A DNA stretch of 64,000 bases from Prevotella sp. GTDB lineage: Bacteria; Bacteroidota; Bacteroidia; Bacteroidales; Bacteroidaceae. The position numbers and the translations under genes are program-made. The DNA lies in contig JAFYZT010000007.1 in NCBI GenBank assembly GCA_017548605.1, positions 62,001-126,000 of the forward strand, given 5' to 3'. Of this stretch, positions 1 through 8,654 are shown piece by piece (within the stretch, counting starts at the first letter, position 1; each line of letters begins with the position of its first letter). The notes beneath the pieces were generated by a model. That model saw only the letters and a list, made by a program, of their open reading frames with translations, did not search any database and was not told the origin of the DNA.

Positions 1-227
1 ATCGTCTTATAACGATTGAATGTGTCCTTAATACTTCTTGCTAATACATGGTGTATGCCAGGGTGTCCGTTGGCTGAAGGAGGCCCTTCATAAAATACAA
101 ACTGAGGACAGCCCTCACGTTCTGTAATCGAGCGCCAGAAGATATTCTGTTTGTTCCACTCGTTAAGGATTTCTTCATTTACAGCAGTCAGGTTAAGACC
201 GCAATGTTCGGCAAATTTCTTAGCCAT
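1..227 (-). CDS. ileS: Isoleucyl-tRNA synthetase, N-terminal fragment
   Basis: Only the first 75 codons are inside the window; the gene runs off the left edge. Translating the reverse strand from the ATG at 227 gives MAKKFAEHCGLNLTAVNEEI, followed by a class I synthetase signature, GPPSANGHPGIHH. This is the HIGH-type ATP-binding motif in the form typical of IleRS (PSANGxPGxHH). The enzyme charges tRNA-Ile in the cytoplasm. A consensus -7 box lies about 50 bases upstream, so this is probably the first gene of its transcript. The family is secure from the motif and its distance from the start. Nothing can be said about the editing or C-terminal zinc domains, which lie outside. Confidence 0.93.
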   Translation of the reverse strand, partial: MAKKFAEHCGLNLTAVNEEILNEWNKQNIFWRSITEREGCPQFVFYEGPPSANGHPGIHHVLARSIKDTFNRYKT

Positions 228-277
228 TTTTATCGTCGGAATTTTGTATGTTTTATGTATTTCTTTCAATTAAGGTG

Positions 278-285
278 CAAAGATA
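278..285 (-). promoter_or_regulatory. Bacteroidetes -7 promoter box for ileS
   Basis: The reverse strand reads TATCTTTG, an exact match to the Bacteroidetes -7 consensus TAnnTTTG, about 50 bases before the ileS start. I did not find a clear TTG box at the expected -33 position, so the call rests on the -7 element and its placement. Confidence 0.55.
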
Positions 286-375
286 GACAAAATTTCCGAC
301 ATAATCATTGATATACCTAAAAAATCACCATTCGTTATACAAAAAATCCCTCTTCTTACCTCTCACCTCTTGTCC

Positions 376-1599
376 CTAACTATCTATGTAGCTATCCTTG
401 AAGCCCAGGAAATAAAGTACTCCGTCGAGACCGATGGTGTTGATGGACTGTTTGGCGGTTGCAACTACACGCGGTTTGGCATGGAAGGCAATGCCCAAAC
501 CAGCTTGAGAAATCATAGGCAGGTCGTTTGCACCATCACCTACGGCAATAGTCTGCGCCAGGTTCACCTTTTCTACCTGAGCGATCAGTTTTAGCAATTC
601 TGCTTTACGGTGGCCATCAACAATCTCGCCAACATAACGGCCCGTGAGTTTTCCATTGTCATCTACCTCCAGCTCATTGGCATACATATAGTCGATACCA
701 TAGCGACGTTGCAGTTGTTCACCGAAGAACGTGAAACCACCACTAAGGATGGCAATCTTATACCCACAGCGTTTGAGTACCGTCATTAATCGGTCAACAC
801 CTTCGGTGACGGGTAGATGGTCAGCAATATCCTGCATCACGCTCACATCTAACCCCTTAAGCAATGCCACCCGTCGTGTAAAACTCTCCTTAAAATCTAT
901 CTCTCCACGCATGGCACTCTCGGTAATGACTTTTACCTCATCGCCTACGCCGGCTCGTATAGCCAACTCGTCAATGCACTCTGTCTGTATCAGCGTGGAG
1001 TCCATGTCAAAGCATATCAACCGTCGCATACGCCGGAACATGTCATCGCGTTGGAACGAGAAATCAAATTCCATGTCAGAAGCCAGACGCATTAGGTCGG
1101 CCTGCATGGCTGCTCGGTCGGCGGGTGTACCTCTCAACGAGAATTCGATGCAGGCTCTGACGTTGCGCTCGGGATGCAAAAGGCTCGGACGTCCGGTCAG
1201 TCGCAGGATGGAGTCTATGTTCAATCCTTGTGAGGCGATAACTTTTGTGGCTGCTTCTATCTGACGTGCCGAAAGGCTTCTGCCGATGATGGTGAGGATA
1301 TAGCGGTGCTTACCTTGCTGTCCCACCCACTGTTCATATTCTTCATCAGTGATGGGCGAGAAACCGATGTTCACGCCCAATTCTGTGGCCTTGAAGAGCA
1401 AATCCTTCATCACCTGTCCCGAGTGCATCTCATCCATGCGTATGAGAATACCCAAGGTAAGCGTACTGTGAATATCGGCCTGACCGATATCAAGCACTTT
1501 AGCATCGTACTTGGCCAGGATAGACATGATGGATGCTGTCAGTCCCGGACGATCCTGTCCGGAAATACGCACGAGGATTTGTTCTTCTTTTGTAGACAT
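376..1599 (-). CDS. serB: Phosphoserine phosphatase with N-terminal ACT domains
   Basis: Last step of serine synthesis: hydrolysis of O-phosphoserine to L-serine. The 407-residue protein has an N-terminal half (about 1-180) with two ACT-like regulatory segments; the first begins ILVRISGQDRPGLTASI. The second half is a HAD phosphatase. The nucleophile motif is CFDMDSTLIQTECID, with Asp198 and Asp200 as nucleophile and general acid. Motif II is the serine of ILSGGFTFF, and the metal-binding motif is AVGDGANDLPMI. The long N-terminus is the usual form of SerB in Bacteroidetes and actinobacteria, whereas E. coli SerB is about 320 residues. ACT domains suggest amino-acid feedback, which is inference. 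Only 22 bases separate it from the beta-barrel gene upstream, so the two may be co-transcribed. Confidence 0.95.
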   Translation of the reverse strand: MSTKEEQILVRISGQDRPGLTASIMSILAKYDAKVLDIGQADIHSTLTLGILIRMDEMHSGQVMKDLLFKATELGVNIGFSPITDEEYEQWVGQQGKHRYILTIIGRSLSARQIEAATKVIASQGLNIDSILRLTGRPSLLHPERNVRACIEFSLRGTPADRAAMQADLMRLASDMEFDFSFQRDDMFRRMRRLICFDMDSTLIQTECIDELAIRAGVGDEVKVITESAMRGEIDFKESFTRRVALLKGLDVSVMQDIADHLPVTEGVDRLMTVLKRCGYKIAILSGGFTFFGEQLQRRYGIDYMYANELEVDDNGKLTGRYVGEIVDGHRKAELLKLIAQVEKVNLAQTIAVGDGANDLPMISQAGLGIAFHAKPRVVATAKQSINTIGLDGVLYFLGFKDSYIDS

Positions 1600-1621
1600 A
1601 AATATTCTTTAATTTTCAATC

Positions 1622-2341
1622 TTAAAAGACGTAAGCTGCTTTCAGACCAATAGTGTGTACCTGAATTTCCAGCGGTGGAATGGCATTGAAACCATATTCA
1701 AGGGATAAGCGGAGATCATGGCCGTCAAGATTCATGTTGACACCGCCTCCAAGGAAGAGACCGAAGCCCAACATGTCGGCTCCTTTCTTGTCGAAAGCGT
1801 CCTTGCCAACCCAATAGTCTGAACCAATGTTCTTTGAGTCGAAGCCAACAAGGTAGTTACAGTTGACACCGCCATAAATAAAAGGCGCATATTTCTTTGC
1901 CCTGTCGAAAATATAGTTCACGCCGAGACGAATTTGGAACTGACCATATTTCACTTCTTTTTTCAATGCGTTATCGTCTTTGGAGTACGACTGATAGCCG
2001 AAGTTGAACATACCCATGAACGAGAGGTCGGGATTGTTAAGCATTTGCGCTTCCGTGCCGATACCTATCGACGGCTCAAAGGAACTGAAACTAATGCTTC
2101 CCTCCTTAGTGACAGTGGGGTCGTTGGGGTCGGTAGTTAACCGCATGGCTGCAAAAGCCGCTCCAGCCTCGATGCGAAACCTGAACTTCACCGATGACCC
2201 ATCGCCAGGAGCCTGAACGGAGGATTTAGACTCTACACTATAAGAGGAGGAGTTCTCTTCTTCGGGATTCACGTTTGCTTGTACCGTCTGCACCATGGCT
2301 AAAGCCATCAGCACCAACGAAAATTTAAATATCTTTTTCAT
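1622..2341 (-). CDS. Outer-membrane beta-barrel (porin-family) protein
   Basis: A 239-residue secreted protein with a signal peptide MKKIFKFSLVLMALAMVQTVQA. After a serine-rich spacer it shows alternating hydrophobic strands such as FRIEAGAAFAAMRL, MGMFNFGYQS and GQFQIRLGVNYIF. It ends in HTIGLKAAYVF, the aromatic C-terminal residue expected of a barrel recognised by the BAM machinery. It resembles the outer-membrane beta-barrel families PF13505/PF13568 in length and pattern; the substrate or partner is unknown. I start it at the ATG at 2341, which is followed directly by the signal peptide. An in-frame upstream start would add 11 residues that overlap the promoter. It may be the first gene of a unit with serB. 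Confidence 0.75.
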   Translation of the reverse strand: MKKIFKFSLVLMALAMVQTVQANVNPEEENSSSYSVESKSSVQAPGDGSSVKFRFRIEAGAAFAAMRLTTDPNDPTVTKEGSISFSSFEPSIGIGTEAQMLNNPDLSFMGMFNFGYQSYSKDDNALKKEVKYGQFQIRLGVNYIFDRAKKYAPFIYGGVNCNYLVGFDSKNIGSDYWVGKDAFDKKGADMLGFGLFLGGGVNMNLDGHDLRLSLEYGFNAIPPLEIQVHTIGLKAAYVF

Positions 2342-2371
2342 ATTTTTGTTTAATTTATTTAAAATATGCTG

Positions 2372-2401
2372 CAAAGATATACATTATTTTTAAATATGCA
2401 A
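2372..2401 (-). promoter_or_regulatory. Bacteroidetes promoter for the beta-barrel gene (and possibly serB)
   Basis: On the reverse strand a TTG (-33 box) is followed after 19 bases by TATCTTTG (-7 box). Both the elements and the spacing match the Bacteroidetes sigma-ABfr consensus. The -7 box ends about 30 bases before the ATG at 2341, which supports the shorter start for that gene. Confidence 0.65.
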
Positions 2402-2406
2402 GCGAA

Positions 2407-4788
2407 TCAGCCAATTATTTTAAAACGAGCAAATTTAATAAGCAGTTGTTTTGTTCCTACATGTTCAAACTGCACAGTTATCTTGGCATTGTCGCCTGTC
2501 CCTTCCACACGCAGCACTCTACCTTTTCCAAATCGAGAGTGTTCGATGATGTTGCCTTCGTGAACATTCACATTTGCAATATTCGTGGGAATATTTGAGT
2601 CAGTTGGCACACTCGAACTTACTTTGACAAAACCTCGAGGAGGCGTGGTTTGTTTCGGTTTGGGGTCAGCACGGAATTGGTTAGCCACCGGGTTGGCGTT
2701 CTGCCACCGCGAATAACGGTTGGTATTAGGATGATTGTCTGGTCCCCATGATTCTGCAGCATCGTGTCGCATGTCAGCCAGATAGGCGCGTCGGGTTGTT
2801 GAATAATTCTGTTGTTTGACAGGCAGGCCATCTACTACCTTTTCAATCAAGTTGGGGTCGATGTCTCGTAAGAAACGGCTGGGTACAAAAAATTCTGCCT
2901 TACCATATCGGTAACGATTCTTTGCGCTGGTAAGGAAGCATCGCTTCTCTGCTCGTGTTATGGCCACATAGAGCAAGCGCCGCTCCTCCTCCATCTCACG
3001 TGCGCTGTCCATGGCCATCTGACTGGGAAAGATATTCTCATCCAGTCCCACAACAAACACGTACGGAAACTCAAGTCCCTTGGCACTATGTACGGTCATA
3101 AGCGATACCTTCGACTGCTCGTCGTCGGCACTCTCCAGGTCGGTGATGAGTGCCACTTCTTGCAGAAAGTCAATCAAGGCTACGTTCTCTCCCATCCCCT
3201 CCTCCTGTCGGTTATCAACAAATTCATGAATCGAATTGAGTAGTTCCTGGAGGTTTTCCTGTCGTGCTATACCCTCCACAGAATTGTCACTCATGATTTC
3301 TTTCATGATACCTGACCTGCTGATAATCTGTTCGCCTACCACTGACACATTTTCGTTCTGAGCTATTTCCATGAATCCTTTAATAAGCGCGCAGAAGTCT
3401 TTGATTTTCTGCAAGGTGCCATTATTGACATTCAGTTGGTATTGCTCGGCATTATCTGCGATATGCCACAGGCTTGCACCATGTTGCAAAGCCATTTGTA
3501 TAATCTTATCTACCGTCGTATTGCCGATACCGCGTGTTGGGTAATTGACAATACGTCGGAAAGCTTCCTCATCATTGGGATTAGCCACCAACCGCATATA
3601 GGCAATCGCATCTTTCACCTCTTTACGCTGGTAGAAACTCAAACCGCCATAAATACGGTATGGGATGTTGAGCTTGCGCATCTGTTCCTCAAACTTTCGG
3701 CTCTGTGCATGGGTGCGATACAACACTGCAAAATCATTGTAATCAGCTTTGTCCTTACGCATGATGGCTTTTAAGTCGCGGCACACAAGTATTGCTTCTT
3801 CGTCATCGCTCACACACTCATGGTAGGTCAGGTTCTTTCCTACGTCGTTTTTACTGTAAACCTCTTTATGTATTTGTCTTTGATTGTGGCTGATAAGACT
3901 GTTTGCTGCCTCTACGATACGTTGTGTGGAACGATAATTACGCTCCAGTTTGAATAATCGGCATTGTGGGTAATGTTTTTGGAAATCAAGCATGTTGTCT
4001 AGGTTGGCTCCTCGGAAAGCATATATGCTCTGTGCGTCGTCGCCCACCACACACAGCCGTTGGTTCTCCTTGGTGAGTTGCCAAACGATGGCCTGTTGGG
4101 CATGGTTAGTGTCCTGATATTCGTCGACAAGCACGAACTGAAACCGTTCCGCATAACGTTTGCGTATTTCCTCATGGTCACGGAAGAGTTTGAAGGTGAG
4201 CAGCAACAGATCGTCAAAGTCCATGGCGTTAGCCTGACGGCAACGTTCTGCATAAGCAGTGAAAATGGAGTGCGTCTGCGGGAGACGTGCATTGCGGTCG
4301 CGCTCCATCAGCGTGGCATGTTGGGGATAAGCCACCTCGTCGATGAGATGGTTCTTTGCCATGGAGATATGTCCCTGTATGGTAGCTGGCTTATACACCT
4401 TGTCGTCAAGTTTCATCTCCTTGATGATATTCTTGATGAGTGAACGTGAGTCGGACTCATCGTAAATAGTAAATCCTGACACAAAGCCTATATGCTGGCA
4501 CTCGTAACGAAGGATGCGGAGGAAGACGGAGTGGAAGGTACCCATTTGCAGATATTTGGCGTTGTCGTCGCCTACCAGCTGCCCTATTCTACTCTTCATC
4601 TCTCGAGCTGCCTTGTTGGTAAAGGTGAGTGCGAGGATACTCCAAGGCTTATAACCCTGTTGAAGCAGGTAGGCTATCTTATAGGTGAGCACACGCGTCT
4701 TTCCCGAACCAGCACCTGCTATGACAAGCGATGGACCGTCGAGGTATTCCACTGCTACACGTTGGCTATCGTTAAGTTGGCGAAGCAT
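2407..4788 (-). CDS. pcrA: PcrA/UvrD-family superfamily 1A DNA helicase
   Basis: ATP-dependent 3'-5' DNA helicase acting in nucleotide excision repair and in clearing recombination or replication intermediates. The 793-residue length is typical. Walker A is GAGSGKT at residues 25-31, right after the Q motif (LNDSQRVAVE). Motif II is VLVDEYQDTN, motif III includes GDDAQSIYAFRGA, motif IV covers ERNYRST, motif V is VSLMTVHSAKGLEF and motif VI is RRLLYVAITRAEK. The C-terminal 100 residues are a polar linker followed by a Tudor-like segment (HSRFGKGRVLRVEG...ITVQF), which in PcrA contacts RNA polymerase or UvrB. Either the PcrA or the UvrD name would fit. It is collinear with the CHAT gene upstream, with an 87-base gap. 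Confidence 0.95.
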   Translation of the reverse strand: MLRQLNDSQRVAVEYLDGPSLVIAGAGSGKTRVLTYKIAYLLQQGYKPWSILALTFTNKAAREMKSRIGQLVGDDNAKYLQMGTFHSVFLRILRYECQHIGFVSGFTIYDESDSRSLIKNIIKEMKLDDKVYKPATIQGHISMAKNHLIDEVAYPQHATLMERDRNARLPQTHSIFTAYAERCRQANAMDFDDLLLLTFKLFRDHEEIRKRYAERFQFVLVDEYQDTNHAQQAIVWQLTKENQRLCVVGDDAQSIYAFRGANLDNMLDFQKHYPQCRLFKLERNYRSTQRIVEAANSLISHNQRQIHKEVYSKNDVGKNLTYHECVSDDEEAILVCRDLKAIMRKDKADYNDFAVLYRTHAQSRKFEEQMRKLNIPYRIYGGLSFYQRKEVKDAIAYMRLVANPNDEEAFRRIVNYPTRGIGNTTVDKIIQMALQHGASLWHIADNAEQYQLNVNNGTLQKIKDFCALIKGFMEIAQNENVSVVGEQIISRSGIMKEIMSDNSVEGIARQENLQELLNSIHEFVDNRQEEGMGENVALIDFLQEVALITDLESADDEQSKVSLMTVHSAKGLEFPYVFVVGLDENIFPSQMAMDSAREMEEERRLLYVAITRAEKRCFLTSAKNRYRYGKAEFFVPSRFLRDIDPNLIEKVVDGLPVKQQNYSTTRRAYLADMRHDAAESWGPDNHPNTNRYSRWQNANPVANQFRADPKPKQTTPPRGFVKVSSSVPTDSNIPTNIANVNVHEGNIIEHSRFGKGRVLRVEGTGDNAKITVQFEHVGTKQLLIKFARFKIIG

Positions 4789-4855
4789 CTTTCCTGTTTA
4801 GTGTAAAAATGGTCTGTGATTTGGGATATATAATTTGCTTGAGATTTGAGCACCT

Positions 4856-4883
4856 CAAACTTCCAATTTCAATTATCAATCTA
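4856..4883. repeat. Four tandem heptamers at the 3' end of the CHAT gene
   Basis: The plus strand reads as four in-phase 7-base units: CAAACTT, CCAATTT, CAATTAT, CAATCTA. The array overlaps the last codons and the stop of the TPR-CHAT gene and extends into the gap before the helicase. Units share a CAA-T core. It belongs to the same class as the longer heptamer arrays at 24960-25078 and 55483-55538. Confidence 0.5.
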
Positions 4884-7698
4884 ATAGGATGAAAGCTGCC
4901 CAGAATTGAGGATGGTCATATTGGCCTTTGTCATAAGTACGTAGGTGCTGTTGGGCGTTGCGGAATGCCAGACGTTTCGGCTGACCAAGGAGAATGTTAT
5001 CGTAGAACGAGGTCATGAGTATCTGTGTGGCCTCATCTGCCACTTCCCATAAGCTCATGATGAGCGACTGTGCGCCCGCCTTCTTGAAGCCTCGTTGCAA
5101 ACCAAATACCCCTTCGCCTTGATTTATATCCCCATTGCCCGTCTTGCAGGCGGAGAGCACCACTAGGTCGAGACCACGTAAGTCAAGACGTGAGATCTCT
5201 TGTGCCGTGAGAATACCGTCGTCGGTTCCCATAGGCATAGCCATTCCTTTCAATGCATTATTAGCACCAGCGAAGAGCAAACCACTGCGTGTGAGCGCCT
5301 TGTCCTCAATCTCGGCAGCGGTCAAGCCATTACTTACACTGACGAATTTCAGTTTGCTTAGCTTACTAGCTTGTTGTTCCGTAAAATAAAAACCATGAGT
5401 GGCGATATGCAGGATATGGGGAGCATGGGTGGATATTGCTTTTACAGAACTTTCCGTGGCTTTGGCACCGGTATGGATGTTAGATACATGGTGTTTCTTG
5501 TCGAATGATGCTTGTATGGTCTCCACTTCGGCAAGTGAGGATGGAAGGTATTTGGCAGAGAACCCCCGCATGGGTAGGCTGTCAACGAATGCGCGATGAA
5601 GTGACTCGCTGAGTTCACGTATTTCTGCAACATCTGATTCTGCCGAAGGAGCGGTAGTGGTCGTGGCAGACGAAGTACCATAGTCCACTCCGCCGAACAA
5701 AGAGGCTAACACTTCGTTCTCTCCCACCTTCCTGGAACGTGCTGCGGGAGTATTCAAGTCAAGGATTTCCCTAGTTGTTGATAAACGGAACATCTCATAC
5801 TGTTCCATTCCCGGGGCATATTCGATACCGATGTTGTGAAGAACTCCTGCTGGTGAAAAATAGATGCGGCGGATTCCTTTCAGTTCCTGTTGTAAAGGCT
5901 GCCATACTAAGGTGGTTATTTCGGGACAGTTATAGAATTGTGGGTCACTCACTGATTGCAACTGTTGTTGTTCGAAGAGTGGGATGAACTTTGGTTCTTT
6001 GTCGTCCTTCCGCAGGGTGAGTGCCGCAAGCATTTTTTTGTCGCTATTTATGAGATTAAAAGCGAGGAATTCGATAGCCACCTCATCATCCTTTAACGCA
6101 CGTTGAACATCTTGCCATGTGGTTCGCAGACGATTGGTGAAATCGCCGAAAGCCTGTGACCGTTTTATCAATTGTCGTTCCTGTCGGTTGACCGCCCTTG
6201 CCAACGAGTCGGCATTGGCATAACGTTGGTCCACAGGCATGGAATTAAGTGCTTGCAGTTGTCTGCGGTCGTTCTGCAACGCATCCAACATCTGTACGGC
6301 TTCGGCATCACCACTTTCTTGTATGAGGCGTCTTACCTCCAGCTCCGTGGACAACAGCAGTCCCTTGGCAAAGAGCGCCGACTTGTCATATAGGTCAGGG
6401 GCTGTTTTTGACTTTGCGAGATATGTGAGCGAGGGGTAGATATTGGTAAATAGAAAAGCATTCTTTGTCCAGAAGTCTGTACGACGGTCGGCGGGTAGAC
6501 AACTAAACTGTTGTAAAATATTTTCTTGCATTATCGAAACGCTCCGGCTAATATATTGAAGTGCCATATTATAGTCTCCTCCCTGAGCCTTGTAACTAGA
6601 GAGGTTGGCCAATGACAAGGCGTAGTCGGGATGCTGCTCGCCATAGATTTCCTTATATACTGACATGGCCAGTTCACCCATCTCCATAGCCTTGGCGCAA
6701 TCGCCTAATGAGGAATGATATCCCGCGAAGTTGTCGAGTGATGATGCTACGGCAGGATGTTTAACCCCCAATGTCTCCATCTGTATCTCCACCGCCTTCG
6801 CGCCCAGCTCTATCGCTTTAGTGTAATTGCCTTGAGCAGAATAATAGGTTGCTAGGTTGTTGAGTGATGCCGCATAGTCTGGATGGCGTTCACCAACAAC
6901 GTTTTTGTATATCTCCACTGCTTTCGAGCCTAAAGAAATGGCTCTTTCATTTTGTCCGTAATGGAAGAAATAGGAAGCAAGATTATCGTATGTGGTAGCA
7001 CAATCGGGATGGTTTTCGCCATGTGCAGTCCTAAAAATATTCAAAGCCCTCATCCCCAAATCCAGTGCTTTCTCATAATTGCCAAGATGGGCGTTATAGA
7101 GTGCCATATTATTGAGTGACAAAGCATAGTCGGTATGGTCCTTCCCCACAATCTTTCTTTTGATTCTCATGGCTTGACCTTCCAGTTCAAGAGCCTTGGC
7201 GAAATTATTGATTCTATCGTTATATACTGCCATGTTGCTCATTAAGGTGGCATAGGTGGCATTGTCTGTCCCCATGACATGCTGTGCAATATCTACAGCC
7301 TGACCACCCAGTTCTATTGCCTTGTCATTGTCGCCAGCTTGTGAACAGTAGTTGGCAAGAAGGCCTAGTTGCGTAGCATAAGCTGTGTTGTTTGAGCCTT
7401 GACTATTACGGATGAAAGTGACGACTTCGGTCTTTCTTTCTACTGCCTTGCTATAACTACCTTGTCGGGCATAACATGTGGCCAATCTCTCGACAATTTG
7501 GGCGTAATTATTGTTGCCTCGTCCAAACCGTGCACCATATATTTCTCTCGCCTGCTCATAATATTGTATGGCATCTTGATAATGCCCCTGTTCCTCTGCA
7601 GCCTGACCAAATCGTATCCACTCCAACATTTGTTCGTCAGTTTGAGCATGGAGGGTTACAGAACAGAATAGGACATAAAGTAAGATTATTTTTTTCAT
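4876..7698 (-). CDS. Secreted TPR-CHAT domain protein (caspase-like peptidase fold)
   Basis: A 940-residue protein with a signal peptide (MKKIILLYVLFCSVTLHAQ), so probably periplasmic or exported. Residues about 25-430 hold roughly nine 42-residue TPRs of the kinesin-light-chain/NPHP3 type, with the recurring core HPDYAxSLNNLAxY. A helical linker follows. The C-terminal 300 residues form a CHAT domain (caspase HetF-associated with TPRs). The predicted catalytic dyad is present: His768 in HIATHGFYF and Cys851 in VVLSACKTGNG. The domain ends in the usual ARNAQQHLR...HPQFWAAFIL motif. CHAT proteases cut protein partners held by the TPRs; the target here is unknown. Start chosen at the ATG before the signal peptide. 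It has its own promoter and no obvious toxin, gasdermin or CRISPR partner nearby. Confidence 0.88.
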   Translation of the reverse strand: MKKIILLYVLFCSVTLHAQTDEQMLEWIRFGQAAEEQGHYQDAIQYYEQAREIYGARFGRGNNNYAQIVERLATCYARQGSYSKAVERKTEVVTFIRNSQGSNNTAYATQLGLLANYCSQAGDNDKAIELGGQAVDIAQHVMGTDNATYATLMSNMAVYNDRINNFAKALELEGQAMRIKRKIVGKDHTDYALSLNNMALYNAHLGNYEKALDLGMRALNIFRTAHGENHPDCATTYDNLASYFFHYGQNERAISLGSKAVEIYKNVVGERHPDYAASLNNLATYYSAQGNYTKAIELGAKAVEIQMETLGVKHPAVASSLDNFAGYHSSLGDCAKAMEMGELAMSVYKEIYGEQHPDYALSLANLSSYKAQGGDYNMALQYISRSVSIMQENILQQFSCLPADRRTDFWTKNAFLFTNIYPSLTYLAKSKTAPDLYDKSALFAKGLLLSTELEVRRLIQESGDAEAVQMLDALQNDRRQLQALNSMPVDQRYANADSLARAVNRQERQLIKRSQAFGDFTNRLRTTWQDVQRALKDDEVAIEFLAFNLINSDKKMLAALTLRKDDKEPKFIPLFEQQQLQSVSDPQFYNCPEITTLVWQPLQQELKGIRRIYFSPAGVLHNIGIEYAPGMEQYEMFRLSTTREILDLNTPAARSRKVGENEVLASLFGGVDYGTSSATTTTAPSAESDVAEIRELSESLHRAFVDSLPMRGFSAKYLPSSLAEVETIQASFDKKHHVSNIHTGAKATESSVKAISTHAPHILHIATHGFYFTEQQASKLSKLKFVSVSNGLTAAEIEDKALTRSGLLFAGANNALKGMAMPMGTDDGILTAQEISRLDLRGLDLVVLSACKTGNGDINQGEGVFGLQRGFKKAGAQSLIMSLWEVADEATQILMTSFYDNILLGQPKRLAFRNAQQHLRTYDKGQYDHPQFWAAFILLD

Positions 7699-7725
7699 GA
7701 TTTCCTTCGGTCTATTTTTCAACTG

Positions 7726-7756
7726 CAAAGATAACTTTTTTTTATCATTTTACCAA
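7726..7756 (-). promoter_or_regulatory. Bacteroidetes promoter for the TPR-CHAT gene
   Basis: The reverse strand carries TTG, then 20 bases, then TATCTTTG, matching the -33/-7 consensus. The -7 box is about 28 bases before the chosen ATG. Confidence 0.65.
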
Positions 7757-7783
7757 GAATAATGTTTAATCACTTATTAGTCA

Positions 7784-8485
7784 TCACTTGTCTTTACCAC
7801 TGTCAGGGAAACGAGGCATGTTTTTCATCTGGCGGAGAATCTGGTGTTGGCGTTTGAGCATATAGGCGGAAGGATTTTTCGAACTGTATTCCAAAGGTTT
7901 AGGGAGGGTGGCAGCGATAAGGGCACAGTCATTTCGAGTGAGCACCGCGGCGGATTTGCCGAAATGATACTCCGCCACTGCTTCCGCACCATAGATGCCT
8001 GGTCCCATCTCGATGGAGTTAAGATAGACCTCCATGATACGCTCCTTGCTCCAAAATAGTTCGATGAGGAAGGTGAAATAAGCCTCCAAGCCCTTCCGTA
8101 GCCAGGAACGACCCGGCCAAAGGAACACGTTTTTAGCTGTCTGTTGCGAAATGGTACTTGCCCCGCGTTTCTTTTCGTGCGTCTCATTATATTCCATGGC
8201 TTTCTTGATGGCTTCCACATCGAAGCCGTGGTGGTCTAGGAACCGCTGGTCTTCACTGGCCATAACAGCCACAGGCAAGTGCGGCGACATGTGCTCGAGG
8301 GATGTCCATGAATGATGCCACGTCAGTTTGTCGCCGTTGGTCAACTGTTGTACACTACGAATAACCATCAGTGGTGTGGCGAAGACGGGCACAAATTTGT
8401 ATAAGATAACAGAAAGGATAGTGGAAGAGAAAAAGAATACCACCAGCCATTTCATAACTTTCAATATCTTACGTAGGAGAAACAC
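7784..8485 (-). CDS. mtgA: Monofunctional biosynthetic peptidoglycan transglycosylase
   Basis: Polymerises lipid II into glycan strands at the outer face of the inner membrane (glycosyltransferase family 51), without a transpeptidase domain. The 233-residue length matches E. coli MtgA. A basic N-terminus precedes one membrane segment (about 13-35). The catalytic glutamate lies in [16 protein letters not shown], followed by [19 protein letters not shown] and then a second acidic motif region around [17 protein letters not shown]. The start used here is a GTG that supplies the positively charged cytoplasmic tail; an ATG ten codons later would place the membrane helix at the very N-terminus. It stands between the OmpA-type lipoprotein and the CHAT gene on the same strand. 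Confidence 0.93.
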   Translation of the reverse strand: MFLLRKILKVMKWLVVFFFSSTILSVILYKFVPVFATPLMVIRSVQQLTNGDKLTWHHSWTSLEHMSPHLPVAVMASEDQRFLDHHGFDVEAIKKAMEYNETHEKKRGASTISQQTAKNVFLWPGRSWLRKGLEAYFTFLIELFWSKERIMEVYLNSIEMGPGIYGAEAVAEYHFGKSAAVLTRNDCALIAATLPKPLEYSSKNPSAYMLKRQHQILRQMKNMPRFPDSGKDK

Positions 8486-8596
8486 CGACTAAATAGAATA
8501 TGAAAATAGAAAGTTGAACAACGGATTGAACGGATTTATTGGAATGAAGGGTAAATAAACACGCTCCAATGACATGAAGCACTCAACCCTAAACAT

Positions 8597-8633
8597 TCAT
8601 AAAGGGACGGATCAACCATCCGTCCCTTTATGA
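8597..8633 (-). terminator. 16-bp hairpin downstream of the OmpA-family gene
   Basis: Perfect inverted repeat with 16-bp arms (8597-8612 and 8618-8633) and a 5-base loop. It lies 21 bases past the stop of the OmpA-type lipoprotein gene. Only a weak T-rich stretch follows on the reverse strand, so it is a likely but not classical intrinsic terminator. It would separate that gene from mtgA. Confidence 0.65.
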
Positions 8634-8654
8634 TTAGGAATACAATGCTAATTA

